From Sphingorhabdus contaminans (lineage in GTDB: Bacteria; Pseudomonadota; Alphaproteobacteria; Sphingomonadales; Sphingomonadaceae): DNA of 64,000 nucleotides. Made by a program: the position numbers and the translations under genes. Of the stretch, positions 15,474 through 23,996 are shown piece by piece; within the stretch, counting starts at the first letter, position 1, and the number at the start of each line of letters is the position of its first letter. Under the pieces are notes generated by a model, which did not search any database, was not told where the DNA came from, and worked only from the letters and a program-made list of their open reading frames with translations. The stretch covers positions 558,001-622,000 of the forward strand of contig NZ_VKKU01000002.1 of the NCBI RefSeq assembly GCF_007280415.1, given 5' to 3'.

Positions 15474-17522
15474 ATGGGTTATCGTTTGGGAGTTGACGTA
15501 GGCGGGACATTTACGGACCTGTTGCTGTTCAATTCCGACACTGGAGCTTTCTGGCGCCACAAGACACCTTCGACCCCGCACGACAGCAGCGAAGGTATTT
15601 TAAATGGTGTGACCGCAATTTGCGGACAGGCAGGTGTCGCAACCGCCGAGATCGACTATTTCCTACACGGAACGACGGTCGCCACCAATGCGGTCCTGGA
15701 AGGTAAAGGCGCACGCGTCGGCCTGATCGTGACCGAAGGCTATCGCGACATCATGCAGATTGCCCGGTCCTACGTCCCCGGCGGGCTCGCCGCCTGGATC
15801 ATCTGGCCCAAGCCGACACCGCTGGCCGCGCTCGAAGATACGGTGACGGTGGGCGGACGCATGAATGCGCAAGGCCAGGAAGTACGCCCCCTGGACGAGG
15901 CGGGCGCCCGCGCCGCGCTGACCCAGCTAAAGGATAAGGGCGTCGAGGCGATCACCGTCAGCTTTATGAATGCCTATACAAATGGCGCGCACGAGGCACG
16001 TGTCGGCGAACTGGCGCGGGAGATTTTCCCCGACGCGCCGATTTCTCTCAGCCATGAAGTGCTGCCCGAAATGCAGGAATATGAGCGCACCTTGACCACC
16101 GTCGCCAATGCCGCGGTCCGACCGGTGGTCAGCAAATATGTATCGAACCTGCGCGACAAGCTCGCCGTCTCGGGCTTTTCGGGCAAATTGTCCCTGCTGC
16201 GTTCCGACGGCGGCCTGATGTCGGCGCAGAAGGCCGAAGAGCACCCGGTGAACATCCTGATGTCCGGTCCTGCGGGCGGTGTTACCGGCGCGCTCTGGGT
16301 CGGGAAAAATGCAGGCATCAAGAATATCCTGACGCTGGACGTCGGGGGCACATCAACCGATGTGGCGCTGATCGAAAATCTGGAGCCTCGCCGGGTACGC
16401 ACTACCGAAGTCGGCCATCTAGCCGTGCGCGCATCTTCGCTGGATGTAAAAACCGTTGGAGCCGGCGGCGGTTCGATTGCCTATGTCCCCGAACTGACCG
16501 GTGCATTGCGCGTCGGTCCCCAATCGGCCGGTGCCGTGCCGGGACCTGTGGCCTATGGCAAAGGCGGTGAAGCACCGACCGTGACCGACGCCAATGTCGT
16601 GCTCGGCTATCTTCCGGAAAATCTGTTGGGCGGCAGTTTCCAACTGGACCGCGAAGGCGCGAAAAAAGCCGTGCAGACCATTGCCGATGCGCTGGGCATC
16701 GACCTGATGGCGGCGGCCCGCGGTATCATCGATATCGTGAACGAAAATATGTTCGGTGCGCTGCGGATGATTTCGGTGCAGCAGGGCTATGACCCGCGCC
16801 ATTTTGCACTGATGGGCTTTGGCGGCGCAGGTCCCCTGCACGTCAATGCCGTGGCCCGGTTGATGGGCAGTTGGCCCGCCATATCGCCGGTTTCGCCCGG
16901 CGTGCTCTGTGCATTGGGTGATGCCACCACACGGATGCGGACCGAGACGGCACGTTCCTTCTCGCGCCTTGCCACCACAACCGATGCGGCGGAGCTGATC
17001 GCCATTTTGAAGGAAATGTCCGACCAGACACGGGCCGAACTGCGGTCCGACGGCATATCCGAGGCGGATATCACGAGCGAGTTTGAAATCGACGTGCGCT
17101 ATGCAGGGCAGGCCTTTGAAGTGCCCCTGACGATCACGCCCGAAATTCTGGAACGTGACGGCATCGACGGCATCCTGCGCCGGTTTGACGAAGAACATCT
17201 GCGGCTGTTCACCTTCAACATGGATACCCCGCACGAGATTGTGAACCTGCGCGCGGTCGCCCTTGGCCAGGCGCTTGATCTGCCCGCGGCGGAACTGCCC
17301 AAGGGCGATGGCAATCCGGCCGCAGCAAAGATGCGCGACCATGTCCTGTGGATGGACGGAAAGGAACAGGCGGCCATCATCTACGATCGGGCGAAGCTGA
17401 GACAGGGGGATATCATCCCGGGACCGGCCATCGTTATCGAGATGGATTCCACCACATTAATCGAAACCGGCTGCGTCGCGACTGTCGACAAGGTTGGCAA
17501 CATCCTGATCAATCTGGCTTGA
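15474..17522 (+). CDS. Hydantoinase/oxoprolinase subunit A (HyuA family)
   Basis: A 682-residue protein of the ATP-dependent hydantoinase A / acetone carboxylase beta family. It has an N-terminal phosphate loop GVDVGGTFTDLLLF, FLHGTTVATNAVLEG, and a second actin-like phosphate site LTLDVGGTSTDVALI, followed by GAGGGSIAYV and DANVVLGYLP. Family members couple ATP hydrolysis to opening of cyclic amides (N-methylhydantoin, 5-oxoproline, caprolactam) or to ketone carboxylation. GGGAG lies before the ATG, and the gap to hyuB is 13 bases, so the two subunits are co-expressed. The substrate cannot be read from the sequence. Confidence 0.9.
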   Translation: MGYRLGVDVGGTFTDLLLFNSDTGAFWRHKTPSTPHDSSEGILNGVTAICGQAGVATAEIDYFLHGTTVATNAVLEGKGARVGLIVTEGYRDIMQIARSYVPGGLAAWIIWPKPTPLAALEDTVTVGGRMNAQGQEVRPLDEAGARAALTQLKDKGVEAITVSFMNAYTNGAHEARVGELAREIFPDAPISLSHEVLPEMQEYERTLTTVANAAVRPVVSKYVSNLRDKLAVSGFSGKLSLLRSDGGLMSAQKAEEHPVNILMSGPAGGVTGALWVGKNAGIKNILTLDVGGTSTDVALIENLEPRRVRTTEVGHLAVRASSLDVKTVGAGGGSIAYVPELTGALRVGPQSAGAVPGPVAYGKGGEAPTVTDANVVLGYLPENLLGGSFQLDREGAKKAVQTIADALGIDLMAAARGIIDIVNENMFGALRMISVQQGYDPRHFALMGFGGAGPLHVNAVARLMGSWPAISPVSPGVLCALGDATTRMRTETARSFSRLATTTDAAELIAILKEMSDQTRAELRSDGISEADITSEFEIDVRYAGQAFEVPLTITPEILERDGIDGILRRFDEEHLRLFTFNMDTPHEIVNLRAVALGQALDLPAAELPKGDGNPAAAKMRDHVLWMDGKEQAAIIYDRAKLRQGDIIPGPAIVIEMDSTTLIETGCVATVDKVGNILINLA

Positions 17523-17535
17523 GGAGAAACAGCCC

Positions 17536-19410
17536 ATGCCCGCCACCATCATTCAGACCAATCACACGCCTTTTGAAAAAAAGGCGATCGATCCCGTCAC
17601 ACTCGACATCATCGAAAACGCCCTGCGCAACGCCCGGATCGAAATGGACGCGACGCTGGTCCGTACTGCCATGTCGCCCGGCATCCGGGAACAGGGCGAT
17701 GCATTCCCGCTGATCGCGGACCACACAGGCAAGATGATCGTCGGCCAGTTCGGCAGCTTCATCGGCGGCTTCCTCGACAACTGGGAAGGCACGCTGGAGG
17801 ATGGGGACATGATTTTCCTGTCCGACCCCTATTCCTGCGCCGGCGCCGTCAGCCACAGCAACGACTGGCTGGTCCTGTTGCCGGTGTTCAAGGACGGACG
17901 GCTGATCGCCTATACCTCCATGTTCGGGCACCAGTCCGACATCGGCGGCAAGGTTGTGGGTTCGATGCCCATCAACGCGCGTTCGATTTTCGAAGAAGGC
18001 GTCCGTATTCCGCCCGTGAAAATCTGGAAAAAGGGGGAATATAACGAGGATCTGATGCGGCTTGTCATGCACCAGACGCGCAAGCCCGACTGGTGTCAGG
18101 CGGACCTCAACGCCCTTATCGCGTCGTGCCGCGTTGCTGCGCGCCGGGTGATCGAGATGGCGGCGCGTTTCGGCGACGATGTTTATATTTCGGCAACGCA
18201 GGAACTTCTGGCCCGCAACCACCGTGCGATGAAATCCCTGATCGCCATGGCCATTGGCGAAGAACCCGTCAGCTTTGAAGATTATATCTGCGACGATGGC
18301 ATGGGGTCGGGCCCCTATAAGATCAAATGCACCATGTGGCGCGAAGGCGAAAAGGTCGTCCTCGATTTTTCAGGAACGGACCCGCAAAGCCAGGCGTCGA
18401 TCAACTTCTATCTCAATGAAAATATGTTCAAGATGTTCTTCGGCATCTACATGATCATGGTCTTCGATCCGCAGATCCTGTTCAACGACGGATTCTACGA
18501 CTTGATTGATGTGCGGATCCCCGAAGGATCGCTGCTGAAGCCCAAATTCCCGGCGGCGCTATCGGGACGCACCCACGCGCTGGGCCGCATCTTTGATATT
18601 TTGGGTGGCCTGTTGGGGCAGAAGACGCCCGAATTTCTCAACGCCGCCGGCTTTTCATCGTCACCGCACCTCTTCTATTCGGGCAACGACAAGAAAGGTG
18701 ACTGGTTCCAGCTTTTCCAGATCGGCTTTGGCGGAATTCCCGGTCGGCCGATGGGCGACGGGCCCGACGGCCATTCGCTGTGGCCGGGCTTTACCAATGT
18801 GCCGAACGAGTTTCTCGAGCGTTACTTCCCGCTGTTGATCGAGCGTTATGAAACCGAACCCGATAGTGGTGGCGCAGGGTTGCACCGGGGCGGCAACGGC
18901 ATTCACATGACCTACCGCTTCCTTGCCAGCGGCACCATTTCGATCCACGACGACCGCTGGTTCGTACCGCCTTGGGGCGTGAATGGCGGGGAACCCGGCA
19001 AACGCGCGCGCAAGGTCCTGGAAAAGGCCGATGGCACTGCCCAGATTATCGGCAACAAGGTCGAGGATGTCCATGTCGAGGAAGGCGACCAGCTTCACTT
19101 CATCACCTGGGGTGGCGGTGGCTGGGGCGATCCGCTGGAACGCGACCCTGCTCTGGTTGGCAAGGAAATCATCCAGGGACTGGTAACCGTCGATGGTGCC
19201 AGGGCCTATGGCGTGGTTGCCGCATCCAACGGGGATATCGATCAGGCCGCGACCGAAGCCCTGCGCACAAAAATGCGGGCGGAGCGTCCGGCCCTTGAAC
19301 TGTTCAACTATGGCCCCGGTGTCGAACAACTTCGCGCTTCCTGCTTTGCCGAGACCGGCCTGCCAGCGCCCGTTCAGCCCCAATGGGCACTATTGGAGGC
19401 AGCGGAGTAA
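17536..19410 (+). CDS. Hydantoinase/oxoprolinase subunit B (HyuB family)
   Basis: A 624-residue hydantoinase B. Typical segments are DPVTLDIIENALRNARIEMD, FPLIADHTGKMIVGQFGSF, DMIFLSDPYSCAGAVSHSND, HQSDIGGKVVGSMP and the C-terminal GGGGWGDPLERDP motif of the family. It forms a complex with HyuA, which supplies ATP chemistry. GGAG is well placed before the ATG. The CoA-transferase gene begins one base after its stop, so this operon is tightly packed. The same pair occurs in hydantoin, oxoproline, caprolactam and acetophenone systems; the type here is unknown. Confidence 0.9.
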   Translation: MPATIIQTNHTPFEKKAIDPVTLDIIENALRNARIEMDATLVRTAMSPGIREQGDAFPLIADHTGKMIVGQFGSFIGGFLDNWEGTLEDGDMIFLSDPYSCAGAVSHSNDWLVLLPVFKDGRLIAYTSMFGHQSDIGGKVVGSMPINARSIFEEGVRIPPVKIWKKGEYNEDLMRLVMHQTRKPDWCQADLNALIASCRVAARRVIEMAARFGDDVYISATQELLARNHRAMKSLIAMAIGEEPVSFEDYICDDGMGSGPYKIKCTMWREGEKVVLDFSGTDPQSQASINFYLNENMFKMFFGIYMIMVFDPQILFNDGFYDLIDVRIPEGSLLKPKFPAALSGRTHALGRIFDILGGLLGQKTPEFLNAAGFSSSPHLFYSGNDKKGDWFQLFQIGFGGIPGRPMGDGPDGHSLWPGFTNVPNEFLERYFPLLIERYETEPDSGGAGLHRGGNGIHMTYRFLASGTISIHDDRWFVPPWGVNGGEPGKRARKVLEKADGTAQIIGNKVEDVHVEEGDQLHFITWGGGGWGDPLERDPALVGKEIIQGLVTVDGARAYGVVAASNGDIDQAATEALRTKMRAERPALELFNYGPGVEQLRASCFAETGLPAPVQPQWALLEAAE

Positions 19411-19411
19411 C

Positions 19412-20602
19412 GTGGAAAACACCGGTGCACTAAAGGATATCCGCGTCATTGAGCTCGGCCAGTTGATTGCCGGGCCCTTTTGCGGACAGTTGCTGGGCGA
19501 TATGGGCGCAGAGGTCATCAAGGTCGAACCGCCCGGCCAGGGCGACCCGATGCGTAATTGGGGTCGCGGCGACGACAAGCTGTGGTGGGAAGTGGTTGCC
19601 CGCAACAAAAAGGCCGTGTCGGCCAATCTGCGTATTGCGCAGGGCCAGGAACTGGTCCGCAAACTGATCGCCACAGCCGATATCCTGATCGAGAATTTCA
19701 AGCCCGGCACCATCGAAAAATGGGGCTTGGGTCCGGATGTGTTGCAGGCGATCAACCCGAGGCTGATCATCGTGCGCGTGTCGGGCTATGGCCAGACCGG
19801 TCCCTATTCCTCGCGCGCGGGTTTTGGCGGCATAGGCGAAGCCATGGGCGGGTGGCGCTATATTGTCGGCGATCCCGACCGCGCCCCCAGCCGCATGGGG
19901 GTTTCGATCGGCGACACGCTGGCGGCGACCTATGGCTGCATGGGCGCGCTGGCGGCGCTGCATGCCCGCGAAACCACAGGCAAGGGCCAGATTGTCGACA
20001 GCTCGCTGTATGAATCCGTGCTGCAGGTCATGGAAAGTGTTGTCCCGGAATATCACTGGTCGGGCTATATCCGGGAACGGTCCGGATCGTTCCTGCCCGG
20101 CATCGCACCGTCCAACGTGTACCAGTGCAAGGATGGCGAATATCTGATCGGTGCCAACCAGGACGCGGTATGGGCGCGGCTTGCCGCCGCCATGGGGCAA
20201 CCCGAACTGGCCAAGGACCCCCGTTATGTCGACCATGTATCGCGCGGGCGAAACCAGATCGAGCTGGACGCGCGGATCAACGAATGGACCAGGACGTTGA
20301 CGGTCGACGAACTGGAAGACTTGATGATCGAATATTCGATTCCCGCCGGAAAAATGTATCGCGCGCCCGAAATGCTCGCCGATCCGCATTTTGCCGCGCG
20401 CGATTCCATCATCGATGTGGAAACCGAACGCTGGGGCAAGCTGAAGATGCAGAATGCCTTCCCCAAATTGTCGGACACGCCCAGCCGCGTCCGCACGCCC
20501 GCACCGTCCGAGGTCGGGCAGCATAATGCGGAAATTTATGGTGGCCTTCTGGGGATGGACGAAAGCGAGATTGCCGCGTTGAAGGCTGCGGATGCCATTT
20601 GA
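19412..20602 (+). CDS. Class III (CaiB/BaiF) CoA-transferase
   Basis: A 396-residue formyl-CoA-transferase-family enzyme. It begins with the family pattern LKDIRVIELGQLIAGPFCGQ (N-terminal core), then GAEVIKVEPPGQGDPMRNWG, ADILIENFKPGTIEKWGLG, the SGYGQTGPYSSRAGF loop, and SIGDTLAATYGCMGALAALH carrying the catalytic-type Asp. The start is GTG 19412 with GGAG four bases upstream; the open frame extends further left inside hyuB but has no support. It shares one base with the following gene. It should move CoA from a donor such as succinyl-CoA onto the acid made in this pathway. Confidence 0.9.
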   Translation: MENTGALKDIRVIELGQLIAGPFCGQLLGDMGAEVIKVEPPGQGDPMRNWGRGDDKLWWEVVARNKKAVSANLRIAQGQELVRKLIATADILIENFKPGTIEKWGLGPDVLQAINPRLIIVRVSGYGQTGPYSSRAGFGGIGEAMGGWRYIVGDPDRAPSRMGVSIGDTLAATYGCMGALAALHARETTGKGQIVDSSLYESVLQVMESVVPEYHWSGYIRERSGSFLPGIAPSNVYQCKDGEYLIGANQDAVWARLAAAMGQPELAKDPRYVDHVSRGRNQIELDARINEWTRTLTVDELEDLMIEYSIPAGKMYRAPEMLADPHFAARDSIIDVETERWGKLKMQNAFPKLSDTPSRVRTPAPSEVGQHNAEIYGGLLGMDESEIAALKAADAI

Positions 20603-21234
20603 TGGATGATGTGAAGGCCAATTATGCCGGGGCGTTTGACGGGCATCTGGCCTTTGGCAAGCGGCCCGCCCTGCTGATTGTCGATGTGGTGATGGCCTAT
20701 CTGGAGCCTGCATCATCGCTCTATGCCGGCGTTGAAAGCGCGTTGGCGAGCAATGAGCGTCTGGTTGCCGGGGCGCGCGAAAGGAACATCCCGGTCATCT
20801 TCACACATGTGGAGTATGAACCGGGCGGCGCGAATGGCGGGCTCTTTTACCGCAAGATCCCGGCGCTGCGCGCATTTGACGCAGGGTCACCCTTGGGGGC
20901 GTTTCCGCCGACCTTGCAACCGGCAGAGGGCGACATCGTCATCAGCAAGCAATATGCCTCGGCCTTTTTCGGGACCGGTCTGGATCGCATATTGCAGGAC
21001 AGGGCGATCGATACGCTTCTGATAACCGGATTTTCGACATCGGGTTGTGTCCGGGCGACGGCGCTGGACGCGTTGCAATATGGCTTTGCCCCCTTTGTCG
21101 TGCGTGACGCATGCGGAGACCGGCATCCCGCACCCCATGAAGCGAACCTGTTCGACCTGCAGGCCAAATATGCCGAGGTGGTGAGCGAGGCGGAGGCGGT
21201 TGCGCTGATGCAAAGCGTCGCTCAGCCGATTTAG
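20602..21234 (+). CDS. Isochorismatase-like cysteine amidohydrolase (N-carbamoylsarcosine amidase / maleamate amidase type)
   Basis: About 210 residues of the cysteine-hydrolase fold. The Asp-Lys-Cys triad is visible as Asp in LLIVDVVMAYLEP, Lys in ISKQYASAFFGTGLD and Cys in FSTSGCVRATALDA, with a cis-peptide-like TSGC. The AFFGT and VRDACGDR segments resemble N-carbamoylsarcosine amidases and maleamate amidases more than true isochorismatases. ATG 20602 overlaps the CoA-transferase stop by one base. It would release ammonia (and CO2 if a carbamoyl) from the ring-opened product of HyuAB. Last gene of the operon. Confidence 0.85.
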   Translation: MDDVKANYAGAFDGHLAFGKRPALLIVDVVMAYLEPASSLYAGVESALASNERLVAGARERNIPVIFTHVEYEPGGANGGLFYRKIPALRAFDAGSPLGAFPPTLQPAEGDIVISKQYASAFFGTGLDRILQDRAIDTLLITGFSTSGCVRATALDALQYGFAPFVVRDACGDRHPAPHEANLFDLQAKYAEVVSEAEAVALMQSVAQPI

Positions 21235-21586
21235 GTTTTTGGGCCCATTTAGGTTTTTTGGATGCGGATCGGCTGAAAAAGGGAGGAATGATGGCCATGA
21301 AGAGCCGTCATTCCCCCATATAAGGCGATACCAATGGTCGGGAAGGATGCGTACCACCCGACAAAATCCAGCCATCCGCAAAATTTGGATGACGGGTTTC
21401 CGGCGTCGGTCAGCGAAAGAGGGAGGCCCTTTCGAAAGGCCGACGCCAGAACTCGGAAATTTGCATCCGGCGCACTTCCAAACTTGCTGACATGGTAGTG
21501 CGACCGATATGCAATTAAGCTTTATTCTCCTGCATCCGCCCCGGGTGTTTCACCGCAGAGCATCCGCCATAAATAAACCTGCTGCA
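21235..21586. other. Non-coding stretch with several inverted and direct repeats
   Basis: No convincing gene. TCAGCCGAT (21222-21230, over the end of the upstream gene) pairs with ATCGGCTGA (21268-21276). Between them ATTTAGGTTTTT occurs twice, 18 bases apart (21229 and 21247). Further on GGCGTCGG (21402-21409) pairs with CCGACGCC (21440-21447) around an inner near-palindrome GGCCCTTTCGAAAGGCC. These may terminate the catabolic operon or be part of a small RNA; no T-tract directly follows either stem. Confidence 0.45.
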
Positions 21587-22363
21587 TCATGCGTTGCTGA
21601 CCAGACGAAGCGCGGGGCGTGATTTGCGAAGCCGCCACTGGTGCAGCCCGGCGGGCCGCCCGACATGATGGCCCTGATAAAAATCGACCATGGTCTTGGG
21701 AAAACGGAGAATATCCGCCTGGCTTTCCAGACCTTCCACCACGAGCGCGGCGCCATAGGTCCGCGCCAAAGCCGCCTTTTCCAGAAGCTCGGCGGTGACC
21801 GCCTGTCCGCTTTTAATCCGCAGCTTGACCAGCGCGGGATAAAGCACGGAGAGATAGAGCGCGGTCGAGTTCCCTTCGCCAAAGTCATCAACCACCATCT
21901 GCATCCCCAGGCCTTCAAGGGCGCTCGCAAATTCGGCGGCATATAGCATATTGGAAATGGCGTGCGTTTCCGTCACCTCGACATAGAGACGGGGGCATAT
22001 TTCCGCCGCTTCTTTCAGGCGCGCGACGATTTCCGCACAGGCATCTTTCTTGCTGAGCGTCGCGCCGGAAATGTTCACACCGATATTGATGTCCCGATTT
22101 TCCAGCAGCGCCACAATCGCAACGTCGAAACTATGTATGTCGAGCGCGATGATGTCGCCCGTCACTTCAAGCCATTCGATAATGGTCTGCGTCCGCCGCT
22201 GGTCATCATCGGCACCGGCGAAGCGGGCCAGTTGCTCGAAATAGAGGGTTTCCTGCGTGGCAGCGCAGATTACCGGCTGATAGACATAGCTGACAGCGTT
22301 AATGCCATCCGCGCTGGTAATCGGGAAATGTTTCTCGCCATCTGTTTTGGTCTGATATGCCAT
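21587..22363 (-). CDS. EAL-domain protein, probably a degenerate c-di-GMP phosphodiesterase
   Basis: About 258 residues, essentially one EAL domain with no sensory or membrane part. The signature motif is altered to YFEQLARF. Retained are Asn in GVNISG, Glu in VEVTET, the Asp pair in VVDDFGEGN (normally GTG), Glu in VVEGLES and Gln in YQGHHVG. The strand normally reading I-K-x-D reads VKLRIKSG, with Arg in place of Asp. Activity is therefore doubtful; it may be a c-di-GMP sensor or a protein partner. ATG 22363 follows AAGGAA by eight bases; the upstream TTG is too close to it. Confidence 0.8.
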   Translation of the reverse strand: MAYQTKTDGEKHFPITSADGINAVSYVYQPVICAATQETLYFEQLARFAGADDDQRRTQTIIEWLEVTGDIIALDIHSFDVAIVALLENRDINIGVNISGATLSKKDACAEIVARLKEAAEICPRLYVEVTETHAISNMLYAAEFASALEGLGMQMVVDDFGEGNSTALYLSVLYPALVKLRIKSGQAVTAELLEKAALARTYGAALVVEGLESQADILRFPKTMVDFYQGHHVGRPAGLHQWRLRKSRPALRLVSNA

Positions 22364-23048
22364 TCTGGCCAATTCCTTTACCGGTCCAACACAACGAAAA
22401 TCGATTAACTCAACGTCCCTGCCTCTGGCCGCAGCCCCGATCGGAGGGGGCCACCGCCCTCATGTGAGGGGGAAGACTAACAAGCTAAAGCCTCCCCCCT
22501 CGTGTGGTGACGATGGATTTAATGGCGCTCACTCAGTTGCGACCCGAGCTTGAGCTTGCGCCCCATCGTCGATGCCGACAGCTGGAGACCCGATGAGGGA
22601 CCTGCCGACATATCCGGATGAACTTTTGCCAGATCAAACGAGCGATCGTGGCAGAGCCCATATTCAATCCTGCTATCTATCTGTATTCATGTTATTAAAT
22701 ACAAAATGACAGCCTGCATATATTGTTGCCGCCAGACCCATATATTCGTTCCGGCAGCGTCTTCACTAGTTATAGATAGCAATACTATGTATGTCAATAT
22801 GCTTTTCCAGCGCGATCCCAGAGACGATATCTTGTTGAAACTAGGCAACTAAGTGAATCACCGGCCACGGGCAGTGCGTGCGCCACCCTTTGCGATTGCC
22901 CGCCCGATGCACGCTACGCGCGTCGACAATGTTGATTCGACACCCCACCCGCCACAACTACCCGTCCTGAAGCGTTTATCGGCCTTGAAAGCCGTCCGGC
23001 GGTCGTGCAAAGCGCAGGCAACATATCGCGATGCGTGACGGAGTATTT
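22364..23048. other. 685-base non-coding stretch with an AT-rich patch and a possible gene remnant
   Basis: No intact gene is convincing. CCCTC-ATGT-GAGGG forms a hairpin near 22457-22470, and a further C-rich tract CCTCCCCCCTC follows at about 22491-22501. On the minus strand 22519-22686 is an open frame of 55 codons without a standard start that looks coding (see findings). The part from about 22670 to 22800 is clearly AT-rich compared with its surroundings and could hold promoters for either flanking gene. Confidence 0.4.
22519..22686 (-). pseudogene. Possible C-terminal gene remnant
   Basis: An open frame of 55 codons on the minus strand ends at TAA 22519-22521 and is bounded upstream by TGA at 22687-22689. 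It uses GC-rich coding-like codons and reads as a plausible basic C-terminal tail (…ASTMGRKLKLGSQLSERH), but has no ATG/GTG start with a ribosome binding site at its beginning. I do not recognise the family. It may be chance. Confidence 0.2.
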
Positions 23049-23996
23049 ATGCAAGGCAAATTAGTTACCATTTTCGGCGGCAGCGGCTTTCTGGGCCGCT
23101 ATGTCGCGCAGGAATTGCTGGCCAAAGGCGTGCGCATCCGGGTGGCCTGCCGCAACCCGTCGACCGCCATCTACATCAAACCGCTCGGCAATCTGGGTCA
23201 GGTCCAGCTGGTGGCCGCCGATGTCCGCAAGCCGGGCAGCGTCAAACGTGCCGTTGCCGATGCCGACGCAGTGATCAATCTGGTCGGCAGCTTTGCCGAT
23301 ATGGATGCCATCCAGAATCTGGGTGCGGGCAACATCGCGCAAGCGGCGGCCGAACAGGGCGTAAGCGCATTGGTGCATATTTCGGCCATTGGCGCCGATC
23401 CCGAAAGCGCTGCGGAATATGGAAAGAGCAAGGCCGCCGGTGAAGCCGCGGTGCGCGCGCATTTCCCGAATGCCACCATCCTGCGCCCCTCAATCGTGTT
23501 CGGACGCGAAGACCAGTTCATAAACCGTTTCGCAGGGCTGATCCGCATGCTGCCTGTCGTCCCCGTCATTGGCGGATCCACGCGGTTCCAGCCAGTTTTC
23601 GTGGGCGATGTTGCCAAGGCCGTCGCTGCCGCGCTGACCGGCCCGGGCGGCGAAACCCTTGAGCTGGGCGGTCCGGAAATCCTGTCGATGCTGGACCTCA
23701 ACCGCTGGATCGCCAAGGCCATTGGCCGGGATCCGCTTTTCATCGAAGTCCCCGACGCCGCCGCGCAATTGCTGGCACAGACGACCGGCTGGCTGCCCGG
23801 TGCACCCATTACGATGGACCAGTTCCGCATGCTCGGAAACGATAATGTCGTCACCGGCACAGACGGGCTTGCCGCCTATGGCATTGTTCCAACGCCGCTG
23901 GATGTGGTCGCGCATGACTGGCTCAGCCTCTACCGCAAGCATGGGCGGTTCGGCACAACATCTGAACGTGCATCCTCGGCGGATGCCCGGGCATGA
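23049..23996 (+). CDS. NDUFA9-like NAD(P)-binding short-chain dehydrogenase/epimerase family protein
   Basis: About 315 residues of the atypical SDR family related to the NDUFA9/39-kDa accessory subunit of complex I. The N-terminal nucleotide-binding motif is VTIFGGSGFLGRYVAQEL; other marks are ADAVINLVGSF, LVHISAIGADPESAAEYGKSK and TILRPSIVFGREDQFINRFA, then FQPVFVGDVAKAV. The catalytic YxxxK reads YGKSK. ATG 23049 follows GGAG; an ATG 18 bases upstream has weaker support. The gene overlaps uppP by four bases. A role in quinone/complex I assembly or lipid metabolism is possible; I cannot choose. Confidence 0.85.
   Translation: MQGKLVTIFGGSGFLGRYVAQELLAKGVRIRVACRNPSTAIYIKPLGNLGQVQLVAADVRKPGSVKRAVADADAVINLVGSFADMDAIQNLGAGNIAQAAAEQGVSALVHISAIGADPESAAEYGKSKAAGEAAVRAHFPNATILRPSIVFGREDQFINRFAGLIRMLPVVPVIGGSTRFQPVFVGDVAKAVAAALTGPGGETLELGGPEILSMLDLNRWIAKAIGRDPLFIEVPDAAAQLLAQTTGWLPGAPITMDQFRMLGNDNVVTGTDGLAAYGIVPTPLDVVAHDWLSLYRKHGRFGTTSERASSADARA

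Noticed and set aside
21239-21490. 83-residue open frame in the gap after the catabolic operon
   Set aside because: It has no ribosome binding site, unusual composition, and overlaps strong inverted repeats.
22771-22795. OxyR-like ATAG...CTAT elements
   Set aside because: Spacing between the half-sites (5 or 9 bases) does not fit the OxyR consensus of 7.
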